Shown piece by piece: positions 45,688 through 57,129 of a stretch of DNA of 64,000 nucleotides. The first letter of the stretch is position 1. Every line of letters starts with the position of its first letter. Source of the DNA: Myxocyprinus asiaticus (taxonomy: Eukaryota; Chordata; Actinopteri; Cypriniformes; Catostomidae); contig NC_059356.1 in the NCBI RefSeq assembly GCF_019703515.2, positions 26,403,197 through 26,467,196 on the forward strand, read 5' to 3'. The position numbers and the translations under genes were made by a program. The notes below the pieces were generated by a model. That model was not told where the DNA came from. It was given only the letters and a program-made list of their open reading frames with translations, and made no database searches.

Positions 45688-48600
45688 GGGGTGCATTTCC
45701 CAAAGCATCGTTAGCTAACTATGATCACATGTTCCATTGTTAACAACATAGTTCAACGATTTGGTGTTTCCCGAAACTGTTCCAACGAACATTTGCAAAC
45801 AGCGTCGCAAAGTTCTGTAGTTGGAACTACAGCTTTCCACCTGTGGTTAGAAGCATAGTTCCTTGTTAGTTTGCGTTGTCGATGTCATTGATTTCGCCAC
45901 AGCTGGGCATTGCTGTGCTGTGTTTTATTCAGACTTATCACCCCTATGCCCTATTGCTTTCAAACACTTCCCATCCACTCTGAGAGCTTTGAAAGGCTTG
46001 AAGTTGTGGTGCTCAAAGTTATTTTTATTGGAAATTCAGTTTGAAACGATCTTCCATCATGACTGTCACAATTGTTCTCCCTTCGAAGTGCCCTCCGAAG
46101 GCTTTATTTATGATGTTTGGAACACAGGATTGGCTTAGTTTTCGCATAGAAAAGGTGAGTTATTTTATTATATACAAGCGAATATCTTTGTTACAACATT
46201 TTCCAAAGAGAAATTTCACATATGGCTATATATGTAAAACACAATGTGCATGTTAATAGTTTTCATTGATATAAAAATGATCTGTACTGTACATACAGTA
46301 TATGCAACATATCTGCAGTACTTTGAGTATAGTGTCAGAAAAGTGCTATGTAAGTGTAAAATTCATTCATTTACATATTCCAAAATATTACACTTTCATA
46401 TATGTAAAACATAATTTCCCAAATCACAGTGTAATTTTATATAGCCAATATGCCCAAATAAATGAACAATAATAGTAGAAATATACATGTATGGCCATAT
46501 ATATGATTTCGGTTTGGGATAACATGTCTGTGTAAGTGGTTTTGTGTTTATTGTGAGGTGTTCACAGAAGTAGAATATGGAATATTCTCAATTGGCTTTG
46601 TTATAGAAAACAAATGTATACTTCTTGTTTGCAGAAGTCTTTCAATTAATGCTTGCAGGGGGAAAAAACATAGACCAAGGTAGGAAATTACACAAAATGT
46701 TTATTTACATAAGTTATCTCAGCCACTTCTGCTCCTGCAGGATGCATTCTGCCTTAATGTGGGTTCAGTGGATCATCATCATCAGTAACAGCAGCATCTA
46801 CATCATCTGCACCAGCATGACCTCCTCTTCCTCCTCAGGAAGTTGAACAAATTTCCATGACTGCAATGTTGTGACTGGATTTGTTTAGGAGTTTTGGGGA
46901 AAGTCAGTGTGGTGTTCATAAGCTGTAACATCAAATGTGTTACTGCTTTCACAGCCTTGCTGACCTAAGACTTGCTGAGCCACAGGCCATCACCATCCAC
47001 CTCCATTAAATTTCCCACAGCACAATATTGCATTGCAGCTAAGAACTGCACTGCTGGAATTAAGGTGTAGTTTCTTCTTGTGGCCCTCTGAAGGTGTGGT
47101 TTCACAACCTGCAATTCAAGGAACTTGGCCCTTGTAATCCAGAATTTTCTTGAGTCGTCATCAGATAGAGAGTCAAGTGGGGAGAAATTTGTCCTTATGT
47201 AGGCATTTATATACACTACCTGACTTCAGCATCGCCTTCTGTGCTCAAACTGTAGGATTATTTGTAAAGCCGCCATTGTTGAGCATTTGATACACACATA
47301 GATACTGTATTTATTAGGAGAGTCATTAATACACCTGCTACTGATGTGCCTGAGGAATGGATAGAAACATCTTGGTGGCTAATAATCATCTAAATTAACT
47401 AGCTAAATGTGAGTGTTTCATCAATGATTTGTGACAGTAATAGGGCACAGATTCATTTGATTATCCGATTATTGTATTCATCTGTTAATGGGTTTTTGGT
47501 ATTAAAATAGGCTGCTTTCATGCTGTTTTTTTTTTTTTTTTAATGAGAAGTAAGGCCTCTCTTAAGAATTGTCTGATGATTTAAATAAAATATATGTTTT
47601 GTGTCATGTTTGGCTTATATTATCATTGCTATTATCTTGTGTATTGAGAAAATATTTACATAGCCAGCTTTAGTTACTTGACTGTTGTAGTGTATGTGGT
47701 GGTGGGTCATCACCACTGCAAAACAATAAAGGTTTGTATTTCATCCCATACATATGATTCTTAATCACATTTACAGTATATCATTTATTAATGACATTAT
47801 TCTGGTAGTTGATAATGAAGTACTGACATTGCATGACATAATTCAAACAATAATTGCTTACATTTGGTCTGGCATTCCAATGCTACTGTGATGCACCAAG
47901 TCACAAGTATCACCTATTATGTGCTCAGTTCTACATGTTAAACTACTGGATGAATTCCCAGTGAATTAGAAAAGCACTAACTCAAAACACATGTTAAAAA
48001 ATGACAGAGTATTTTTGGTCATCAAATAGGATATTATATTTTGTATTTAAATTCAGATTGTGAAGGGTTTTAATTTCTCTGTCATTGAAAAGCTACTTGA
48101 AAATCGTATCTTTCACTCTATATATATTTAATTCTATATCTTTCATTGTGTCAAGAATAAAAGTGGCATTCTTATTGGTTTTTGAAAAGTGTGCATATGT
48201 ATGTGCTCAAGTGCGGCAAAGTGAGGTAAGAGGGAAACCCTACAATTGCAGCTCAATGCTGCGAGAGGTTGTGATGAAAACAAACACACCAGCAACAGAG
48301 GGGCATGTGAAAATAAAGTGAAACAAAGGAGAACAGAAAATAACAGAAGTAGTCCTCTGATGCCATGTTCACTATTTACAGCAGCGCCACGGGGAAATAA
48401 CGTTGCTGTGGAGCTGCTTACTGGCCAAACAGCTTGTATACTAGTAAAGAGTGTGCCACTTACAAAGTGCATATAAATGTAAATGTCTATTTAGTGTCTC
48501 AAGCAGTTTTTTCACAATTAACGGCTTTCTGTCCAGGTAAATGAGCTGATATAATTTGATATCCATTCAATCTCTGCAGAAGTTATTACTCCACCTCGAG

Positions 48601-48775
48601 TAATGTCATTAACGAGAGCTCTACATTGTTGAACCAACGTGGTTTGAACGATGGATGTGCAACATAGTTACTAGGGTTTCGGGAAACAGTTGTGACTTGC
48701 TAGTTAGTTTCTCTAATGATGCATCGTACTTTGGTGGTTCAGCAGTGTTATGTCGTTGTAAGGGAAACACACCCC
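45688..48775 (-). mobile_element. PIF/Harbinger-type transposon, internally deleted
   Basis: The left end GGGGTGCATTTCCCAAAGCA and the right end (inverse reading GGGGTGTGTTTCCC) are terminal inverted repeats, with inner copies of 'gtttcccgaaac'. 'GTGCxTTTCCC' ends are typical of fish Harbinger elements. Length is 3088 bp. The minus strand encodes a Harbinger transposase start and end but lacks the catalytic middle. A 3-bp duplication was not clear (cca versus aga). Confidence 0.75.
46740..47216 (-). pseudogene. PIF/Harbinger transposase, catalytic domain deleted (HARBI1-like)
   Basis: The minus frame from 47216 reads PLDSLSDDDSRKFW, RATRRNYTLIPAVQFLAAMQ, then VDGDGLWLSKS (helix-turn-helix). 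After a stop it continues VSKAVKAVTHLMLQLMN and LTFPKTPKQI, the segment that in HARBI1-type transposases lies just upstream of the first catalytic Asp. It then passes almost directly to an acidic tail, DDVDAAVTDDDDPLNPH and stop at about 46757. The DDE region is therefore missing. Family function: transposition into three-base targets with a MYB-like partner protein, which I did not find here. Confidence 0.75.
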
Positions 48776-49339
48776 AGATCGATGCATTGCAAAACATCAG
48801 TACATTTTCAACTCCCTATTTATAACACATCCAAACATCCTGAACACAAAACATCCAGATTTTTAGCCAGTTTTTCTCAGCCAGAGAACTTTTTGTCATT
48901 TTAAGGCCAGTTATCAATGGTGCACATCTGTGGAATGAAGAGCTACAGTTGTTGTGTGTAGCATTTTTTTATACCAGGAGGGCATTTTGCATAATATTGT
49001 CAGCAGTAGGTCATCAGTCGTGGAAATGCCTTGCTGCAGATACATTAAATCACCCCACTGTTCTGTGTGCGGTGGGATAGCGCTTTAATTACCTCAGGGA
49101 GTGGATGTCGTTGCTGTACACACACACACACATGGCCAATGGCTGCAGAAGCACATATAGACACAAAGAAGGACCTTTACTTTTATACACATATGAGTAG
49201 TTGATGCATGACATGTCCATAAGTGTATTTTTAAGTACCATCATCAAGATTTTAGGTTCAAATTTAATAAATAAGAGAAAGTGCATATTTTAGTTGCTGT
49301 AACTGGTCACCATTTATTTCATTTTTTTTTTTTTTTTAC
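48776..49339. other. No gene; (CA)n and poly(T) tracts
   Basis: 49117-49133 is a short CA run and 49321-49338 a T run. No coding frame is seen. Confidence 0.45.
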
Positions 49340-50160
49340 TATTTTGAATCATCTTTTGTCAAGTCAACCTTTATTTATAGAGCACATTTAAAAACAACAG
49401 AAGTTGACCCAAAGTGCTTTACAGATCAAACAAACAAAATGACAGAGTGATATAAAAACAGATTGATTTAAATTTAAATATAAAACATAATAAAATAAAT
49501 AAAAACATTTAAATACAACTTATGTACATATATTTATCCATTTCAAACTATTCAAAAGCTACAGAATAAACATATGTTTTTAAAGAAGATTTAAAAATGG
49601 CTAATGATGAAGCTGACCTCACATGGAAAGGGAGACTGTTCCATAGATTAGGACTTATCACAAAAAAGGCACAGTACCCCTTAGATCTATAGCGGCAATG
49701 AGGAACCTTCAATAGAAGTTGATCAGAAGACCTGAGTGCTCTGGTGGGGAGTAAGAGTGTAGAAGGTCACTGATATATTGGGGCGCGAGACCAGATAGTG
49801 CCTTGTAGACAAAAATCAGAATTTTAAAATCGACCCTGAATGTCACAGGAAGCCAGTGTAGAGATGCTAAAACCGGGGAGATGTGATCCCTCTTTTTTGA
49901 CCCTGTTAAAAGCCTAGCTGCACACTAGCTGTAGGTGGGATAACGCAGTTTGGGGCTGACCGGTGTACAATGAGTTACAATAGTCTAATGTAATAAGTGA
50001 GTGGATCACAGTTTCCAAGTCTTTATGGGAAAGGAAATGTTTTAATTTAGCGATAGATCTCAGGTGGAAAAAGCTACCCTTGACAATAGCACTGATCTGT
50101 TTACTGAAAAGTAACGAGGAGTCTAAATCTTTTCTATCTTTTGCCTACGATAGTTCTTTT
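49340..50160. repeat. Long interspersed repeat, family not assigned
   Basis: It opens with 'aagtcaacctttatttatagagcacattta' and continues through 'ttccatagattaggactt', 'gaccctgaatgtcacaggaagccagtg' and 'gtacaatgagttacaatagtct'. I recognise this text as recurrent in fish genomes, but I cannot name the family. No frame is intact. Confidence 0.5.
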
Positions 50161-50249
50161 TAAATGTGAAAAAAAAATTAAAAGTTCAAATATTCCATGT
50201 AGTGGAATCTCGATTAATTGAAATATGAAACCAAATATGAAAATTCTGA

Positions 50250-50370
50250 TATACATTTTTTCACCCTCATGATGTTCCAAATCTGTACATTCTATGTTCC
50301 GTGGAAAGGTTAGTTAGGCAGAAAGTTAGGGAATGACAACCTTATTCACCATTCACTTTCATTGTGTAGC
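50250..50370. mobile_element. Fragment of the inverted-repeat MITE family
   Basis: 'ttcaccctcatgatgttccaaatctgta' and 'accattcactttcattgtg' match parts of the 137-1913 family. It is directly followed at 50372 by a hAT-like terminus 'caggggtactcaattaaag'. Confidence 0.55.
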
Positions 50371-50560
50371 CCAGGGGTACTCAATTAAAGTTCCAAGAGG
50401 TCCGGTCTCTACATTTCCTTCCCAGCAAAGGTCCGGATAATAATATGTAGCTTACATGGTGTTAGTAGTTATATTGCTAGGAAATTATGTATACATTCTT
50501 TTTTTTTTTTTTTTTTTATAGTTTTTATAACTTGCCATGTTGGCAGTAATAGTACTTTAT

Positions 50561-50562
50561 AA

Positions 50563-50600
<38 letters not shown>
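50561..50600. repeat. (TA)n(CA)n microsatellite
   Basis: It abuts the left end of the following Tc1-like element. Confidence 0.93.
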
Positions 50601-50602
<2 letters not shown>

Positions 50603-50966
50603 GAGGCCAAAGGTTTGGAATAATGTACAGATTTTGCTGTTTCGGAAGGAAATTGGTACTTTAATTCACCAAAGTGGCATTTAGCTGATCTCAAAGTATA
50701 GTCAGGACTTTATTGATGTGAAAAACAGCACCATCACTATTTGAAAGAAGTTATTTTTTATCAAATCTAGACAGGCCCCATTTCCAGCAGCCATCACTCC
50801 AGCCTTGAGTAATCATGCTAAACTGCTAATTTGGTACTAGAAAATCACTTGCCATTATATCAAACACAACTGAAAGCTATTTGGTTCGTTAAATGAAGCA
50901 TAACATTGTCTTTGTTTTTTAGTTGCCACAGTATGCAATAGACTGGCATGTCTTAAGGTCAATATT

Positions 50967-51215
50967 ATGTCAAAAATGGCAAAAAAGAAACAGCTTTCTC
51001 TAGAAACTCGTCAGTCAATCATTGTTTTGAGGAATGAAGGCCATACAATGCTTGAAATTGACAAAAAACTGAAGATTTCATACAAAGGTGTACACTGCAG
51101 TCTTCAAAGACAAAGGACAACTGGCTCTAACAAGGACAGAAAGAGATGTGGAAGGCCAGATGTACAACTAAACAAGAGGATAAGCAAAACAGATGCCTCA
51201 CATGTCCTCAGCTGA
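50967..51215 (+). pseudogene. Tc1-like transposase, DNA-binding N-terminus
   Basis: From the ATG at 50967 the frame reads MAKKKQLSLETRQSIIVLRN, then HTMLEIDKKLKISYKGVHCS (helix-turn-helix) and a basic NKDRKRCGRP linker, ending in a stop at 51215. This gives 82 residues containing a complete first helix-turn-helix. It is an end-binding domain without catalysis, and in principle could act as a repressor of full-length relatives if expressed; that is speculation. Confidence 0.8.
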
Positions 51216-51373
51216 CAGCTTCATTGAATTCTACCCGCTCAACACCGGTTTCATGTACAACAGTAAAGAGAAGACTCAGTGGTGCAGGCCTTATGGGAAG
51301 AATTATGGGAAGAAAAAGACACTAAGAAAAGGTTAGAGTGGGCAAAGAAACGCAGACATTGGACAACAGATAA

Positions 51374-51592
51374 TTGGAAAAGAGTGTTATGGATCTTAAC
51401 CCCATTGAGCTTTTGTGGGATCAGCTAGACGGTAAGGTGCGTGAGAAGTGCCCGACAAGACAGCCACATCTATGGCAAGTGATACAGGAAGCGTGGGGTG
51501 AAATGTCACCTGAGTATCTGGAAAAACTGACAGCTAGAATGCCAAGGATTTGCAAAGGTACCTTTGCTGCAAGTGGAGGATTTTTTGATTAG
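51374..51592 (+). pseudogene. Tc1-like transposase, C-terminal end
   Basis: The frame contains DLNPIELLWDQLDGKVREK, which holds the final catalytic Glu, then the conserved C-terminus ending FAASGGFFD. The junction upstream jumps from a WKR segment, which normally precedes the first Asp, to this motif, so the first and second Asp are deleted. Confidence 0.82.
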
Positions 51593-51783
51593 AACTCTTT
51601 GAAGTAGTTTAAGAAGTTCTGAACATTTCTTTCAAATTGTAATTGTAATTTTTCAGGTTATTAATGTTCTGACTATACATAGTGATCAGCTGAATGCCAC
51701 TTTGGTGAATAAAAGTACCAATTTCTTTCCATAAGAGCAAAATCTGTACATTATTCCAAACTTTTGGCCGCCAGTGTATGTGC

Positions 51784-51787
<4 letters not shown>

Positions 51788-51834
<47 letters not shown>
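51788..51834. repeat. (TA)n microsatellite
   Basis: About 22 TA units lie between the Tc1-like element and MITE copy 4. Confidence 0.95.
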
Positions 51835-51838
<4 letters not shown>

Positions 51839-52374
51839 CACTACCGTTCAAAAGTTTAGGGTCACTTACTCTTTCTTTCTTTCTTTCTTTTTTTTCACAT
51901 TTTAGAATAATAAATTCATCACAACTATGGAATAATAGAAATGGAACTATTTGAATTATGTTGTGACTAAAAAAAATTAAAATAAATCAAAACTATGTTA
52001 AATTTTATCATCTTCAAAGTGGCCACACTTTGCCTAGATTTTGCAGAAATGTACTCTTGACATTTTCTCATCCAACTTCTTGAGGTATCACCCTGGGATG
52101 CTTTTTAAACAGTATTGAAGGAGTTCCCATTTATATGCTGGGCACATAGTGGCTGCTTTTCTTAATTATTTGGTCCACGTCATCCATTTCAAAAACGTTC
52201 TTTTTTTAAATAAAATGTTCGTTTTGTAATTAAATGAATTAATATGTTGGCACAATTATATTTTTGTCTACAAAACTAATTTCAAACATTTAATCATACG
52301 CCTTCAGATCAAAAGATTTTTAAGATCATGAGAAACATTTCAGTCAAGTGACCCCAGACTTTTGAACGGTAGTG
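51839..52374 (-). mobile_element. Tc1/mariner-type MITE, copy 4 (reverse orientation)
   Basis: It begins CACTACCGTTCAAAAGTTTA and ends 'cagacttttgaacggtagtg'. The interior is the inverse of copies 1 and 3 ('gaggtatcaccctgggatgc', 'ttggtccacgtcatccatttc'). It contains a (CTTT)n run at 51871-51891. Confidence 0.9.
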
Positions 52375-52380
52375 TGTATA

Positions 52381-52384
52381 TGTA

Positions 52385-52462
<78 letters not shown>
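52381..52462. repeat. (TG)n(TA)n microsatellite
   Basis: Eight TG units and about 30 TA units directly after MITE copy 4. Confidence 0.95.
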
Positions 52463-52465
<3 letters not shown>

Positions 52466-53279
52466 CCTAAACGGTCAAAATAGTCACTTCAAAACAGGGC
52501 AGGGATGAGGACATTGGGGGCCCAGAGACAGCCAAATTACTGGGGTCTGAGAGATCTTTTCTACCAAAACATTAAACTATTTCATCAAGATTTCATCACT
52601 CGAGGGCACTTGGATATGAATATTAAAAGATAAGATCAACAGTTCCACAGGAGGCCTTTAGACAGATAAAAAAACACTGTATGGGGGTTCAGGGGTATCC
52701 CCTGAGAGAACATTTATAAAAATGTAGAAGTCTGAATGGACCATTTTTATATTTTCCTTAAAGTGAGAATCTATTAACAACAAACAAACAATTTACATAA
52801 CAACAGTGAAGCATTAAAGTACTGTTTACTTAATAAGTATAAATAGGCTTTCCTTGCCATCCATGAAGACATTTAATTTTCACAAAATTAGAACAGAAAT
52901 CTGTTTGTTTATTATGAAAGGCTTGTAACATGCTGATTAATAAAGCTAAATTTAGATGAAAAAAAAAAAAACATTGTAGTCTAAAGGCGCCACATTAACA
53001 TTTTTAATGTTAAAATAACCACACCTGCAACTCGTACATAGCCTGCAGTAAATTAGGCTTTATGCTGTGCCTCATGTCTATAGCAGGGAGAGAGGCAACG
53101 TGTGCATAGCGGGAATAAAGCGCGTAGCACTGAACTCACTTTAAAATATTTCTCTCTAGCGCTGAATGCACTTTATTCCCACTCCGCGCGCGTATACACG
53201 TATGTTTACACACTAATTTAGCCAGGTGTCAGATAACCAGCACAAAGACTTAGAGTTCGATCAGGATTGAATTATCCTT
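52463..53279. other. No gene recognised
   Basis: The DNA is AT-rich, with GC-richer sequence at 53080-53190 ('cgcgcgcgtatacacg'). No coding motif is seen. Confidence 0.4.
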
Positions 53280-53362
53280 CAGTGTCCTTGTCCTTGATGG
53301 GGGGCGCAAAAGTTTTTGTTGTTTCAAAGGGGGGCGTGACCAAATAAATTTGAGAACCACTG
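53280..53362. mobile_element. hAT-like terminal fragment
   Basis: Read on the minus strand, 'cagtggttctcaaatttatttggtcacgcccccc' is a common hAT-type terminus in fish. No partner terminus or target duplication was found. Confidence 0.45.
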
Positions 53363-53702
53363 ACTTAATTGGAAAACATGCTGGGCTGTAAACATTAAAT
53401 GAGATATGATTAATACTAAATTTACATGCACAGTCCTCATATGTGCATAAAATGTGGTCAATCTCCACACATGCAATCCATATGCATCCTTCAGAAATTA
53501 TCCATAACAAATACTCAATTTTAACATTCGACTCTTCTGAACACATATTTAATGCAATTTATCAGCATTTTGCATAAGATTTTATATTTACTCTCAACCG
53601 ATGAACAAAACTGGGAGCTCTCTTGCACAACATATGTTCTCACGTCTCTAAAACGAGAGCAGGAGTCGCAAAACTATAATAACACTCATCACTGGCCAAA
53701 CG

Positions 53703-53705
<3 letters not shown>

Positions 53706-53777
<72 letters not shown>

Positions 53778-53800
53778 GTATGTATATATATGTATATGTA
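53706..53800. repeat. (TA)n microsatellite with TATG variants
   Basis: About 32 TA units followed by 'tgtatatgtatg' variants. Confidence 0.95.
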
Positions 53801-53999
53801 TGCATTAATATCAGGTCAAACTACATGCATAACAACCAAAGAATTAGCAAAATACTGTTTAAAATAGATTTAGATTGAGTATAGCATGTCATACCACAGG
53901 GTATGTCAACTTCCTAAAAGTATTTCATATCAACTACCCATATACTGAATCCCATAATATTGATTTCTCTCAGCAAGCAACCTATGTTACGTATCACAC

Positions 54000-54440
54000 A
54001 TTTTACCCATGACCGTTTCTTCCCCATATCCTCAGTTCTCCTTGACCTTTTCTCTTTGCCTTTGGCAGAGCTGTAGTCTGACTGGGCGCCGCGGCTGCGG
54101 CACACACATGCTATCATTACATGATTTATTCACCAGCCCGCCTCTGTCTGCACAGCCCCCAACCCCACACACACTCCATAGTGCATTCTGTCCCCATGGT
54201 CCTGCACGTACACACACATAAACGCAAACGAACAAACACTGTGCTGCATCTCTCCCCTCCTCCTCCCTTAGCAAGCAGACTATAGATCACGTCACTGCTG
54301 CGCTTAGCTTGGGTTATTTGCATTTCATTAGCTGAGCTGGGGGAACAAGCACTGCATATGCAATCACAAACAGGTCTATGCAAACCAAGAGTAAACACAT
54401 AGACTGTGACATACACAAGTGCCTGCATTTAACATTCTAA
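54000..54440. promoter_or_regulatory. Possible conserved non-coding element
   Basis: This is moderately GC-rich unique sequence between AT-rich flanks. 54301-54360 contains ATTTGCAT (octamer, 54316-54323) directly followed by 'ttcattagctgagc', a POU/homeodomain-like arrangement. Frames on both strands overlap and show no recognisable protein. Confidence 0.3.
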
Positions 54441-54844
54441 GCAAACATAATCTGATTGGTGTTATTGTGTTTGTATTCCATTTTTGTAGCTGAAGACTGC
54501 AGACATACATGTATACCCACCTCTGTGAACTTGCCAAGTTAGCCATGTTTGTTTGTATTTAATTGATTTGTTATTGTGGTTTAACCAGGATGTCAGATTT
54601 TGGCTAGTTAGCATCGACAGTTTATATCGAAACATACTCTACACAAGTACGTGAACACAAACAAAAGCTTGATTTTGTGCATTGTTGCACTCCAAAATGT
54701 GTCAGCATTGCTTCAAGGAATGCCAGCAGACATGAGTGTGAACTATCCGCTTCTACAGTAAGTTTTCTCTTTCAAGTCAACCACTGTCATGGCGATGCAA
54801 CAGTTTGAAAAGAATATTGCTGAGTAAGTTAAAGTCAATATATT

Positions 54845-55130
54845 TAAAGCAGTGTTGAGAGTTACTCAAAAAAGTTATTCACTACAAATGACAAACGACT
54901 AATTACTACTTGAAAATTGTAATCAGATTACTGACATTCCTTATTACTTCATTGAAAAAGTAATTACATTACTAGTTACTTTAAAGTTACTCTCTAAAAC
55001 ACTTTTCACAGAAAAGCTTTTGTTTTAAAAGTAATTCAAGTCAGTAACTTTAATTTGATTACAAGAATTTGAAATGTAATGTGCTACACAAATTTTTGTA
55101 CTAAAAAGTATATTCTCAGATGTTTTACTG
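54845..55130. repeat. Interspersed repeat with 'agttact/agtaatt' blocks
   Basis: It opens 'gcagtgttgagagttactcaaaaaagt' and holds many 'agttact' and 'taattac' variants on both strands. This resembles the common fish repeat beginning 'gcagtgttgggagtaac'. The family name is not assigned. Confidence 0.5.
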
Positions 55131-55706
55131 TTTTTTTGTAACAGTTTTAAAAACATGAAATGGACCTTTCCCTGTCTACTGCCTTTGATGGCACAGCACA
55201 AGATAGCCGCTAGGGAAAGTCTTTCAGCTAGCTAGTCATGTACTTCCAGGCCTGTATGCGCCAGCCGAGAAACTGCCATTAAGATGAACAGTAATGCGAA
55301 TGGGTAGCTCTCTCCTGGTATTGCAAACCTCCTTGGGCGTATCTGCCCCAGAGAACTTTAATTCAAGGACGCCCTAGCGTGCAAAAGGAGAAAAGGAAAC
55401 AGAGAGCCGATGGAAATGGTTGTGTAGTAGGGTCTAAATCCTTTTAGCCCCCAAGAAGCTTCAGTTTCTTTATAACATCACTATCTTGAAGTGTGTGCCT
55501 ACAGAATACAACCTCAAAACCATAAGAAATGACAGTGAGTCTCACCAATTCACACAGAAAGCAACGAGCATGTTAATAGTTCCAAGAGCTTTGTTTGCCA
55601 TTGGTCAGACATTTGCCTGGAAAATAAGTGACATTAATTGTAAAATCAGCCATCTTGTAAACATCCTTAATTGAACTGCAGGTACCTTTGTAACAACTAC
55701 ACTGTT
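55131..55706. other. No gene recognised
   Basis: 55160-55420 is repeat-free and moderately GC-rich without a coding signature. Confidence 0.35.
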
Positions 55707-56873
55707 GGCTCTTTTCCACCAAAATTGCAATGGTTCTTGTGCTGAGCCTGTGCTCTGCTGGTTCACGGCCGGGGCAATCTGGAGCCTATCGTAAATCAGC
55801 CATGCTTTTCCACTGACCTGAGAGCCGAACTGTGACGTAACTGGTTACTGTCTACGTGGTAGTTTCACGTGACTACCTCAAACATAAACAAACATGGCAT
55901 GTCACAGTGTGTTTGTATACAGCTTTCACTCTTGTTTTTGAGGACATATTTAAACATACGGATTAATGCAATCCATCGTTATTACATTACTGTAGATTGT
56001 CAGAGACAACATCTACGCTAAAGACGGCAGGTAATGTAATTACATTATATTGAATTATGGCTTAACTTTCTAAGTTCTGTAAACTGTTACAGTGGAATTA
56101 TTATTAACATTGGTGTAGCAGATTGTTGGATTTGGATTTTTGCCATAACTTATAATATTATTGATTGCGAATCTCACCAATTTACTTAACAGATAGCCGC
56201 GATCTTCCAAACTTAGTGAGTAGCTGATAAAATCTCCCCTTACAGAACAAAACAATGCATAAAATAAGATGACAAGATGCCCCAGTTAGATAGCAGGCTT
56301 GTCAGTGTCCAAGTCCAAAACATCGTTGCTCCTTCCACTGTCACTTTTGCTTATGTCCTTCTTATTGTCCCTGTACACCTTAAGTGTTTTTCAATTTGTT
56401 TATGATTTGGTCAATTGTCCGATTGAAGGTGGCGTGCATCATTTCGTGCTGTATCTTCATTATCGTAGAATATTTTTTTCCTTTGCAATCTCTCTAGTTT
56501 ATCTCGGATCTTCGTAAATACCATATCGCAAGTAAAGCACTTGTTTCGTCGTGTTACCTGAATGCTTTTGATGTCTGATAATTTTGTAGGTTTTTATTGT
56601 TGTTATAGAGCAAAGAAGTACTCCTTGCTGCAGATGGTAGCTACTATTGTTGTTTGGGGAATCTTTACCATGGTGACGAAACATTATCCCGCCCTCCGTC
56701 CCCTGATGTAATCGGTTCCTGCGTAGAGACCAGCAAGCTTTTGGGGCCAGTGCGGAACCAGGTTTTCAGCCCCAGAACGGCCTTTTCTACGGTGTAAATG
56801 CGCGGAAAAGTTTGGGAATTCGCACCAACCCAGGCACCCGCACCCGAACCCGAACCATGTCGGTGGAAAATGG
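55707..56873. mobile_element. TIR-bounded non-autonomous DNA transposon ('TTTTCCACC' ends)
   Basis: The left end GGCTCTTTTCCACCAAAATT and the right end (inverse reading AGCCATTTTCCACCGACATG) are inverted. Subterminal sequence is GC-richer on both sides and the middle is AT-rich. A 72-codon hydrophobic frame at 56299-56517 has no recognisable domain. Family assignment (PIF-like versus others) is open. Confidence 0.55.
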
Positions 56874-57129
56874 CTATGTGTGCTTCAAACACAAATAAAA
56901 TCCCCATAGAGGTCATTTAAGGCATGTTACAGACTTTGAGAGGGGTGATACTACCTTTGGCCAGTGATGAATGTTATTACAGGGTTTTAGCCTGGCCACT
57001 GGGGACAGACTAGTTGGTCTATCTTGTCCTCCACAGGCTACTGATACAAAATATAGATCAGTCACTTAGGGCTTTAAATGGAGGTTTGTTTGCTGCTTGT
57101 TTTCATTACTCAAATAATTTGACTGGTTT

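Larger units (their letters stand above)
50598..51776 (+). mobile_element. Tc1-like transposon, internally deleted
   Basis: The ends CACTGGAGGCCAAAGGTTTG and its inverse (ending 'aacttttggccgccagtg') form inverted repeats that stay paired over about 100 bp ('ggaataatgtacagattttgct', 'caccaaagtggcattyagctgatc'). The right flank is TA; the left flank has merged into a CA run. The plus strand encodes the DNA-binding and C-terminal parts of a Tc1 transposase with the catalytic centre deleted. Confidence 0.9.

Noticed and set aside
50372..53362. One large hAT element bounded by 'caggggtactcaa' and 'ttgagaaccactg'
   Set aside because: The ends are only loosely similar and the flanking octamers (gtgtagcc and acttaatt) do not match; better read as two unrelated fragments.
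56299..56517. Hydrophobic 72-codon membrane-like protein
   Set aside because: AT-rich pyrimidine-biased sequence within a non-autonomous transposon easily gives Leu/Phe/Ser-rich frames; no start context or homology recognised.
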